A stretch of DNA of 64,000 bases from Bacillus sp. SD075 (GTDB lineage Bacteria; Bacillota; Bacilli; Bacillales; DSM-1321), in NCBI RefSeq assembly GCF_017355165.1, contig NZ_JADILK010000005.1, positions 62,001 to 126,000 on the forward strand. Direction: 5' to 3'. Below the pieces are notes generated by a model. The model worked only from the letters and a program-made list of their open reading frames with translations. It was not told the DNA's origin and did no database searches. A program made the position numbers and the translations under genes. Below are positions 56,855 through 64,000 of the stretch, one piece after another. Every line of letters begins with the position of its first letter. Positions within the stretch are counted from its first letter, which is position 1.

Positions 56855-58338
56855 TTATTCAACTTTACTGAAATCAGCCCCTTGCAATGGAATCATTTTT
56901 GTTCTCTTTACGATTTTATAACCTAGAAATGCCAGGAAAAATAAAGGAAGCCCGATATAAGAAATTAATATTCCATACCAGTCAATCTCAGGGCCAAAAA
57001 AAGCAGAGTAATTTTGTCCCAGAATAGCCGTAACACATAAAAATGTGGCTAATATCGGACCGAAGGGATACCACTTTGATACATAAGGTAAATCTTTCAA
57101 ATCTCTTCCTTGTGCAATGAACGCCTTCCGGAAACGATAATGTGTAATCGAAATTCCTAACCAGGATATAAAGCCTGATAATCCTGCAGCATTTAATAAC
57201 CAAGTATAAATCATGCCTTCACCGAAAAAAGAGGTTAGGAAAGCTGCCATTCCAACAATGGTAGAAAAATACACAGCGTTCACTGGAATGCCGCCTGAAT
57301 TCACTTTTTTTAGAAACGAAGGGGCTTTTCCTTCTTTTGCCAGCACCCATAGGACTCGAGAAGCTCCGTACATGGCGGAATTGCCCGCAGAAAGAACAGA
57401 AGTAAGGATTACCACATTCATAACGGAGGCAGCGATCGCAAGCCCTGCGTTTTGAAATACTAGAGTGAAGGGACTTACCGCAATATCTTCAATATCCGAG
57501 CTTAGCAAACGCGGATCATTATAATTGATTAAAAATCCAATCACAATTATCGCCAATACATAAAACAAGAGCAGCCTCCAGAAGATTTGCTTAATGGCTT
57601 TGGGTATATTTTTTCTCGGATTTTCACTCTCGCCGGCCGCAATTCCTACTAACTCGGTGCCTTGAAAGGCAAATCCAACCACCATAAAAACGCTTATAAC
57701 GGATAAAAAGCCTCCTTTAAACGGCGCCTCCCCTTTGGTGATATTTTCAAAACCTACTGCATCCCCCCCATGATTCCTACAATCATTAATAACCCTACTG
57801 CTATAAAAATGATAATCGTCAAAACCTTTATAATGGCAAACCAGAATTCTGATTCTCCATATCCTTTTACCGATAAAATATTCAGGCCAAATATGAGTGC
57901 AAGAAATAATGCGCTCCAAATGATTCCCGGAACAGAAGGCAGCCAATATTTCATAATCAGGGAGGAAGCTGCTAATTCAAGAGCGACTACGATTGCATTG
58001 TTATACCAATAGTTCCATCCGATCGCAAATCCTAATGCCGGATCGACAAACCTTGATGTATAGGTACTGAAAGAGCCTGTAATAGGAATAAGGGCAGCCA
58101 TTTCGGCTAAACTTGTCATAAGAAAAAAAACCATGATTCCGGCAATTATATAGGCAGCTACAGCTCCTCCAGGACCCGCAGTATGAATAATGGAACCACT
58201 TGCTAAAAATAGTCCCGTTCCAATGGTTCCGCCGATTGCAATCATGGAAAGATGCCTTGGTTTCAGCTTGCGCTCCAGTTGTTTTTCATTAGTGGCTGCT
58301 TCGCCACCAGTTTGTGATGTTTGTGCGGTATTTTCCAT
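56855..58338 (-). pseudogene. Amino-acid permease (APC family), frameshifted at a G-run
   Basis: Two parts of one permease. From ATG 58338: RHLSMIAIGGTIGTGLFLAS, GSFSTYTSRFVDPALGFAIG, to MGGMQ and a stop. The rest, in another frame, begins around GDAVGFENI and runs through FQGTELVGIAAGESENP to FSKVE at 56855. The break is at a G6 run (~57762-57770); one extra G would give GGDAVGF and an intact ~490-aa twelve-helix protein. Either phase variation, real loss or a homopolymer error. It is the likely importer of the cluster's amino acid. Confidence 0.88.
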
Positions 58339-58374
58339 AAAACACCCCTTCATTAATTTTCAAAGTGAAAAATT

Positions 58375-59505
58375 TTATTCTCCTGTCGCCGTAATTACTG
58401 TGTTAATTAAAATTTTCGTTCCATAAATAAGTGCTTCTAGATTAAATTTCATATTCGGATGGTGCAGACCAGGCGTTAAATCACAACCTAACCCTATCAT
58501 CGTTGCTGGTAAATCAGGAGTGTGGGCTGTATAAAAATGAAAATCCTCTCCCCCTTGAGAAACACAGACTGGAACGACATTTTCCTTGCCAAGTATATCT
58601 GCTATTGCAATTTCTGCCAGCTTTATGGCTTTTTCATGCAAACTCGCTGCTGGGACGAATTCTTCTGCAGACCAGGAGATGGATGTTTCAGTTTGTTCCA
58701 TTGTCTGGTCAATGGCTTCCTTTGTTAAGCGGTTTAGTTCATTCATCACATCATTTGACTGAGCTCTGGCATCAATTGCAAAGACAGCTGTTTCCGGAAT
58801 AATGTTTGATGCTTTGTTGTTTGTTTCAAATTGAGTCATTTTGATGGAATAAGGAGTTTCGGTTTCCAGATTAATCTGCTGTAACTTTTGGACAAGCAAC
58901 GCTGCTGCCTCGATGACATTTATTCCATCTTGCGGACGGGATGCATGCGCCTGAAGACCTTTGATGGTTCCCCTTATTGTTTCGGCAGAGCCATGGACAA
59001 TGACGGGGGAAGCTTTCATATAAGGAACCTCCGAACTGGGTCTTACATGTACCCCGAATAAATATGTAACATTATCCAATGCGCCATCATTGATCATTTG
59101 AAGAGCGCCTTCTCCTTTTTCTTCCGCAGGCTGAAATATAAATCGGATAGTGTGTTTGGGCCGGATTCCGCTAGAGGCAATGGCCAATGCTGTATATAAA
59201 ACCATTGTGCTATGTGCATCATGTCCACATGAATGATTGGCCTTTACCGTGCCACCTACTTCCTGAACAAGTGCATCCATATCTGCCCTTAATGCCACAA
59301 CCTTTTTTGAGATGCCCGGAATCTCGGCAATGATTCCAAAATGGCCTTGAAATTTTTTTAGGGTTATTCCCGCTTTCTTAAGACATTTCATTATATAGCT
59401 AGACGTCCTTTCCTCCTGCCAGCTTGGCTCAGCCAAAGAATGCAGGTCATGGTAGGACTTTATCAATGATTCTTGTTGCTGATCTATATATTGAATCGGG
59501 TGCAT
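58375..59505 (-). CDS. M20 family amidohydrolase, probable N-succinyl-L-amino acid hydrolase
   Basis: A 376-aa binuclear zinc amidohydrolase: VALRADMDAL, NHSCGHDAHSTMV, FIFQPAEEKGEG, and SQGGEDFHFY. In the racemase cluster it would release L-amino acid from the N-succinyl form. GGAGACG precedes the ATG. It is upstream of the permease and downstream of the RpiR-type regulator, all co-directional. Confidence 0.9.
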   Translation of the reverse strand: MHPIQYIDQQQESLIKSYHDLHSLAEPSWQEERTSSYIMKCLKKAGITLKKFQGHFGIIAEIPGISKKVVALRADMDALVQEVGGTVKANHSCGHDAHSTMVLYTALAIASSGIRPKHTIRFIFQPAEEKGEGALQMINDGALDNVTYLFGVHVRPSSEVPYMKASPVIVHGSAETIRGTIKGLQAHASRPQDGINVIEAAALLVQKLQQINLETETPYSIKMTQFETNNKASNIIPETAVFAIDARAQSNDVMNELNRLTKEAIDQTMEQTETSISWSAEEFVPAASLHEKAIKLAEIAIADILGKENVVPVCVSQGGEDFHFYTAHTPDLPATMIGLGCDLTPGLHHPNMKFNLEALIYGTKILINTVITATGE

Positions 59506-59548
59506 GATGATGCGTCTCCTTTACAAGAATTTCAACTTTCTTAAAAAC

Positions 59549-60403
59549 TCATTCCGTAAACACTTCATAACTTGAATATAGCCTTTCTAACTTTTGCTGA
59601 TGGGTATATATCCGTTTTGCGTCTTTTTGATGTATACCAGCAATAACCAAGTCCAATAAGCTAATAACGGAAGCGATTGAGTTGGTTCCGGTTTCTGCGT
59701 TTTCTTCAGTTGTCAGTGCAATATCAGAGATTCGGCCAACAGGGGACAGGAGGCGGTCTGTAATTGAAATTAAACAAACTCCTTGTTCTTTGGCACACTC
59801 CGCAACTTTTAATGTTTCATTCGCATATCTTGGAAACGAAAAAACTACCACTACAGACTTGTTAGTGAGATTACAAAACTTTTCATAGAAGTCACCTGTT
59901 GGTGAACATAAACTAACATTTTCCCTTAATGAACTTAGCGTATAGGAGAACCAATAGGCGGCGGCATGGGAAATCCGATGCCCAGCAATTAATATTTGAT
60001 CAGCCTGGATCAGGACATCGACTGCTTTCCATATATCCTGAACATTCGTATGATCTAATAGATGTCTTAAAATATGAACTTCGTTTTCTATCACTTTGGT
60101 AAATGGATCTTGCTTGTCATCAATACGGAGAATGGAATCATTATTGGATAGGTCTATTTGATTTTGGTGCAGCAGCTGTTTTTGAATCCTGGCCTGCATT
60201 CTACTAAATCCTTCAAATCCTAAGGAATAGGAAAAACGAATGACAGTCGTTTCACTAACCTCCGCTTCCTTACCAATTTGAAAAGCCGTTTTAAAGGCGG
60301 CTTCATCCAAATTTTCAATCAGGTAAGCAGCAACTTTTTTTTGACCTGCCGACAGATGGTCAAATTTTTCCTTTACTAGTAGTTTAAAAGGAAGATGTTC
60401 CAA
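59549..60403 (-). CDS. MurR/RpiR-family transcriptional regulator
   Basis: A 284-aa regulator. N-terminal HTH (residues 1-~75: HLSAGQKKVAAYLIENLDEAAF, EAEVSETTVIRFSYSLGF). C-terminal SIS domain (~120-260: ILIAGHRISHAAAYWFSYTL, VVVFSFPRYANETLKVAECA). SIS domains bind phosphosugars or amino-sugar-type ligands. The start is TTG 60403 with AAAGGGG at 7 nt. As first gene of the cluster it probably regulates the amino-acid racemisation operon. Confidence 0.9.
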   Translation of the reverse strand: MEHLPFKLLVKEKFDHLSAGQKKVAAYLIENLDEAAFKTAFQIGKEAEVSETTVIRFSYSLGFEGFSRMQARIQKQLLHQNQIDLSNNDSILRIDDKQDPFTKVIENEVHILRHLLDHTNVQDIWKAVDVLIQADQILIAGHRISHAAAYWFSYTLSSLRENVSLCSPTGDFYEKFCNLTNKSVVVVFSFPRYANETLKVAECAKEQGVCLISITDRLLSPVGRISDIALTTEENAETGTNSIASVISLLDLVIAGIHQKDAKRIYTHQQKLERLYSSYEVFTE

Positions 60404-60980
60404 AATATAACCCCTTTCCGATGAATTAAATACTTCTTATAAATAAAATGATGAAGGTAATACTTCTTTTTTTATAGACTAGCACAAATAAAATGGAAAA
60501 AGAAGAAGATTTTTGATATTTTAGATAATTACTAACTTCAACTTTCCCTACAATTTTTATAAAAAGACATACCAGATGACCTCAGAAATCCCGCCCCCTT
60601 TCCGCCGACTGTCGCCAAGCCTCCTCATCGCTAGCGTCTGTGGCATCTCGGGTAGCCAGTTATACAAGCGGGATTGCGCAGATTTCTTCAATCCAATGAA
60701 GGTTTCATCCAAATAAACCAGTTGATTGGAGCGGGTGTTCGAGACTCCTGCGGGGAAAGCGCGTCTAGGGGAGACCCCGCAGGCGCAAGCGAGGGGAAAT
60801 CAACGTGCTAGTTTTACAATCACTCAAAAAGAGAATATTCCAGTTGATTTCAGAAATCCCCCTTCTTCATTGTTTAATTACTTTATTTGTAAAATCAACA
60901 ACTTCAGTGATATTTAATATCAAGATATATGTTAGAATATTCTGTATTGTAGTTTCAACTTATTCAAGGAGGGCAAATTA
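60404..60980. other. Intergenic region carrying a Bacillaceae-type repeat
   Basis: About 580 bp. Holds the GC-rich repeat at 60721-60805 and a related block at 60568-60715 that ends near a repeated AAATCCC motif. Confidence 0.5.
60721..60805. repeat. Bacillaceae intergenic repeat with inverted ends
   Basis: 85 bp, GC-rich against an AT-rich background, starting GTTGATTGGAGCG and ending GAAATCAACG, so the ends are inverted. The core GACTCCTGCGGGGAAAGCGCG then GACCCCGCAGGCGCAAGCGAGG matches a repeat I recall between genes of many Bacillus genomes. Confidence 0.8.
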
Positions 60981-61397
60981 ATGGGGAAATCACTTAAAGG
61001 ACACGAACTTTTACAAGTTATAACGGAGGGGAAACAACCCCCAAATTGTGATTTAACGTTACAGATTGAAGCAAATTATGCCCAGGATGGAATTGCGAGG
61101 GGACTATGGAAGGTGGATGAAAAATTCATAAACGGAAATGGTGTAGCAATGGGTGGCTTTGTCACTTCTGCAGCAGATATTATAATGGCTTATGCGATAT
61201 CATCTAAATTAAGTATCGGACAATCCTTCGCATCCATCGATTTACATACTACCTTTCATCGGCCAGTAAGATTGGGGGACGTACAGGTTGAAGCAAAAGT
61301 AGACCGAATCGGAAAAAAAACAGCTTATGTACTCGCAGATTTAATTCAAAATGATAAAAAAGTGGCAAGCGTTGTGTCATCAGTTATGGTCCTTTAA
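60981..61397 (+). CDS. PaaI-type hotdog thioesterase
   Basis: A 138-aa hotdog-fold protein: GNGVAMGGFVTSAADIIMAY then SFASIDLHTTFHRPVRLGDV. It probably hydrolyses acyl- or aryl-CoA. AAGGAGGG precedes the ATG. It stands alone, followed by a strong terminator. Confidence 0.9.
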   Translation: MGKSLKGHELLQVITEGKQPPNCDLTLQIEANYAQDGIARGLWKVDEKFINGNGVAMGGFVTSAADIIMAYAISSKLSIGQSFASIDLHTTFHRPVRLGDVQVEAKVDRIGKKTAYVLADLIQNDKKVASVVSSVMVL

Positions 61398-61403
61398 ACT
61401 GGA

Positions 61404-61449
61404 TAAAAAAGCATGTTGCACAAAAAATCCCTTCGTAACATGCTTTTTT
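61404..61449 (+). terminator. Terminator of the thioesterase gene
   Basis: AAAAAAGCATGTT pairs with AACATGCTTTTTT, 6 bp after the stop. Confidence 0.85.
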
Positions 61450-61571
61450 CGTTTAGATAATTCGATACTATCCCTTCACCGGTTGTAAGTAGATAAACTT
61501 ATTTCTAGGAATTAAAGAACTCTGAAGAACGGGACACAGGATATATTTTTTCTTTGGAAAGAGATCCTGCA

Positions 61572-62144
61572 TCAAACTAGCCATCGCAGCACAGGGCTAT
61601 TGAGATCCAAGGTGAATAGACCGTAATCAATGACGACCATTTCATTATTCTCGTTATATCCGACATTATCTAAACGCAAATCTATTGGTATAATACCGTA
61701 CCTCAGGAATTTTAATTCCAACTTGATGAGTTTCGTATATTCCTTGATTGCAAACGGCACTTTCGTGTCCACCTTCTTCATGATAATCCAGCCCGTTCCA
61801 AACTCCTTAACCGGACAAAAATACTTTGTGGTTTCCTCATCACAGTTATTATATATATAGGCTTCATTTGCATTGCTAATTAACCCTACTTCTGAAAAGG
61901 CAACTTTTAAAATATAGCCATTATTTAAATCATAGACGACCCGGTTAAAACCATAGCCAATGATTTTATACTTGAGCTTTAGCGCTTTTCTGGCCGTAGA
62001 CATTCTTTGTCCAGCGGTTTTATAAAATTGGATTTTCCCTATTTGAGATATCCAGGACTCAATGGCTTTTATCTCTTGCCGGGATAGCATTGTACTTTTA
62101 TTCGGCTGATGTATCCTTCCCTTACCATTGGTAATTGACCACAT
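61572..62144 (-). CDS. Small protein-kinase-like protein
   Basis: A 190-aa protein with a compressed kinase fold. IGYGFNRVVYDLNNGYILKVAF is a glycine loop and ATP-binding Lys; IPIDLRLDNVGYN aligns with the HRDxxxxN catalytic loop (Asp present, the His replaced); VVIDYGLF corresponds to DFG (here DYG). There is no membrane helix and no second kinase lobe of normal length. AAGGAG precedes the ATG. A phosphotransferase of unknown target, perhaps an inactive or minimal kinase. Confidence 0.75.
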   Translation of the reverse strand: MWSITNGKGRIHQPNKSTMLSRQEIKAIESWISQIGKIQFYKTAGQRMSTARKALKLKYKIIGYGFNRVVYDLNNGYILKVAFSEVGLISNANEAYIYNNCDEETTKYFCPVKEFGTGWIIMKKVDTKVPFAIKEYTKLIKLELKFLRYGIIPIDLRLDNVGYNENNEMVVIDYGLFTLDLNSPVLRWLV

Positions 62145-62831
62145 TCCCTAAACGTCTCCTTTCATTTACTAGAGAGATGGTTTCCAGAGAGCTGTAAAAA
62201 AAATACATAGAATCATTATTAAGTAAAGATTTTGGTTATTACAGAGTACAAATACAAATTTTATCCCCCATAAAAATCCATATTACTTAGCGACTGCCCA
62301 GTTTCATAATATTCTCTCTTCGTAACATGATATGATTTTTATGAAAAAATGGAGTGTACAATTAAGGGGAAATTCATACACATTCCAAAAGAAGTGGGGC
62401 CAGGAATGCCCCCCAGTCCTTAAAATGTGTCCTAGTCTCCTATACCTGTTATTGCACTTACCTATTCCCCTTCCCAAAGGATCCGATAACGCGGCACCAT
62501 TATATATTAAAGCCAGTTTGCTATATTTGCCTTCGCCATTCTCGTAAAATTGAAAGATTGCATTTTTTCAATGGCTCCTTATGCAAATATAATGAAAAGA
62601 CAGATGACAAATAATTTGCCACCTGTCCAACTATACTTTATTTCGTCTTTCCATTTGGATACCTTAGGATATACTCACTTCGTTTTATTGGGATTTTGTT
62701 AAACCATGCATCACTTTCAACTAAAAAAACTTAACGATCCTTTTGATAAAGAAACGTCAATCCTAAAGCTATGAGATTCATATGTGGTTCTGTCTGCTTA
62801 CCCAAGCGTATTTCTGAATCACTTACAATAG
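62145..62831. other. Intergenic region
   Basis: About 690 bp with no supported gene. A minus-strand stretch near 62480-62560 has coding-like composition, but I cannot assign it. Confidence 0.4.
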
Positions 62832-63752
62832 TTAAACTACCTTATTCAAAAACTCTTCTAATTCTCCAGAATTTGGATAAGAAGACTGTGTTCCTCGTTT
62901 AGTGACACTTAATGCGGCATAAGCTGTAGCCATTTTTATCGCATGAAGTACGTCGCCATTTTTCACAAAGAAATGTGCAAAGCATCCTATAAATGCATCT
63001 CCAGCGCCAGTAGTATCATTCGCAGTTACTTGATGTGACTCGACGGTTTGCGTTTTTTCCTTTGTAACCCACATGACGCCCTTGCTTCCCATTGTTACAA
63101 TGACGTTTTTCACTCCTTTTTCAATTAACATGGACGCTGCTTGTCTAATTTGGGCATGAGAGGCCACAGGCATTCCTGTTAAAATCTCCAGTTCGCTCTC
63201 ATTCGGGATAAAAAAGTCACTTTTGCACACATGATCAAAATCAAGTTCCTTTGATGCCGGTGCCGGATTCAAAATGACAGGAATGCCATGCTCATAACCA
63301 AATTCAATGGCACGGTAAACGGTTGGAAGCGGAATTTCCAGCTGAAGGACAATTAAAGAGGATGTCTTAAGCTTATCAGTTGCTCGCTCCACGTCTGCCG
63401 GCAACAGGTGTTGGTTTGCTCCCTTAATAATCAGGATGCGATTTTTTGATTCTTGATCCACAAAAATTGGTGCAACACCGCTCGATGTGCCTCTGACTTT
63501 ATTGGTAAACTCGGTATCGATTCCATGACTTTCGAGGTTTTGGATGGTGTTATCGGCAAAGAGATCATCGCCAACCTTTGTTACTAACATAACCTTTGAG
63601 CCCATTTTGGCAGCTGCCACTGCCTGATTTGCTCCTTTGCCCCCGCATCCAATTTCAAAGTCCGGCGCCTCAAGCGTTTCCCCTTCTTTCGGCATTTTAT
63701 CAATGTATGAAATCAAATCAACCATGTTCGATCCAATTACTGCGATATCCAT
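62832..63752 (-). CDS. rbsK: Ribokinase
   Basis: A 306-aa PfkB-family sugar kinase. The substrate-binding start GSNMVDLISYIDKMPKEGETLEA and the GGKGANQAVAAAKMG block are ribokinase-typical; the anion-hole and catalytic base lie in DTTGAGDAFIG. It phosphorylates ribose or a related sugar. No transporter gene lies beside it in the window. It is 12 bp downstream of the cut-off mutarotase-like gene. Confidence 0.88.
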   Translation of the reverse strand: MDIAVIGSNMVDLISYIDKMPKEGETLEAPDFEIGCGGKGANQAVAAAKMGSKVMLVTKVGDDLFADNTIQNLESHGIDTEFTNKVRGTSSGVAPIFVDQESKNRILIIKGANQHLLPADVERATDKLKTSSLIVLQLEIPLPTVYRAIEFGYEHGIPVILNPAPASKELDFDHVCKSDFFIPNESELEILTGMPVASHAQIRQAASMLIEKGVKNVIVTMGSKGVMWVTKEKTQTVESHQVTANDTTGAGDAFIGCFAHFFVKNGDVLHAIKMATAYAALSVTKRGTQSSYPNSGELEEFLNKVV

Positions 63753-63764
63753 TTCTTTTCCCCC

Positions 63765-64000
63765 TTATTTTTTCCCGGTAACAATCGTGAAAGTTCTCTC
63801 TTCCCCTGCTTCAAGCATAATCAATGTTCCTGATTTTTCTGCAGCGCTGAAGCCTTCCGGCCTGCATGTTGCAGGCAGCACGAATGATGCTACATGCTGA
63901 TTTGCATTATGTAATAACCACCTTGTAGCATAATTCAATTCCGCTGTCGAAAAACTTGTAAAGAAAGTGACTCCATCGGGAGCACCCATTTCAAACTCAG
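63765..64000 (-). CDS. Mutarotase-like (DUF4432/aldose-epimerase-type) protein, 5' end outside window
   Basis: The C-terminal 77 residues of a larger protein: ELNYATRWLLHNANQHVASF, VLPATCRPEGFSAAEKSG, then LEAGEERTFTIVTG. The pattern matches the final beta-strands of galactose-mutarotase-like proteins, which anomerise or epimerise a sugar. It is co-transcribed with ribokinase, fitting pentose utilisation. Confidence 0.65.
   Translation of the reverse strand, partial: EFEMGAPDGVTFFTSFSTAELNYATRWLLHNANQHVASFVLPATCRPEGFSAAEKSGTLIMLEAGEERTFTIVTGKK

Overview
The window looks like chromosome of a low-GC, endospore-forming member of the Bacillaceae, probably a soil Bacillus or Peribacillus. The evidence is the spore-coat genes, GerA/B/C-type germinant-receptor genes, strong AGGAGG-type ribosome binding sites, frequent TTG/GTG starts, and a yrk-type sulfur locus and adhB/yraDEFG arrangement recalled from Bacillus subtilis. 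Most genes lie on the minus strand. The species call is inference from gene content.

Layout. 1-2.1 kb: a cut-off aldehyde dehydrogenase divergent from a GntR regulator. 2.9-5.4 kb: an alcohol dehydrogenase with two divergent pairs of small coat-protein genes. 5.4-7.4 kb: decayed gene pieces. 7.5-12.9 kb: a sulfane-sulfur/persulfide locus (TauE-type exporter, TusA proteins, rhodaneses, rhodanese-metallo-beta-lactamase, DsrE, CstR-like repressor) with four related palindromes near its starts. 13-16 kb: decayed DNA. 16-20.8 kb: a VOC protein with an ArsR regulator, rifampicin phosphotransferase, and a secreted peptidoglycan-binding protein. 21.4-24.5 kb: a frameshifted acetolactate-synthase-like gene and an aldehyde dehydrogenase. 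25-27.4 kb: an MFS transporter with a TIM-barrel isomerase.

28.2-39.5 kb is a catechol/beta-ketoadipate cluster. UbiD/UbiX can supply catechol by decarboxylation. Intradiol dioxygenase, muconate cycloisomerase, an alpha/beta hydrolase, CoA-transferase A/B and a thiolase then give succinyl-CoA plus acetyl-CoA. A MerR regulator lies upstream behind a 19-bp-spacer promoter. No recognisable muconolactone isomerase is present, but a DUF3870 protein, a carboxymuconolactone-decarboxylase-like protein and a cyclase-family protein are. Two copies of a structured leader, each ending in a terminator hairpin and showing compensatory base changes, precede the hydrolase and cyclase genes. This is the best candidate here for an undescribed element.

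40.5-44.1 kb: two M20 amidohydrolases and a permease. 45.5-50.9 kb: a germinant-receptor locus with a tandem duplication and a ruined gerA. 51-54.2 kb: an IS110 remnant, a DUF2071 protein and a glutamate-synthase-like flavoprotein. 54.6-60.4 kb: an N-succinylamino-acid racemase cluster (racemase, GNAT, frameshifted permease, M20 hydrolase, RpiR regulator). 60.7-64 kb: a Bacillaceae intergenic repeat, a thioesterase, a small kinase-like protein, ribokinase and a cut-off mutarotase-like gene.

Several frameshifts fall in or near short homopolymers, so some apparent pseudogenes could be sequencing errors. Others (ger, MFS, amidohydrolase) carry large deletions and are clearly decayed.
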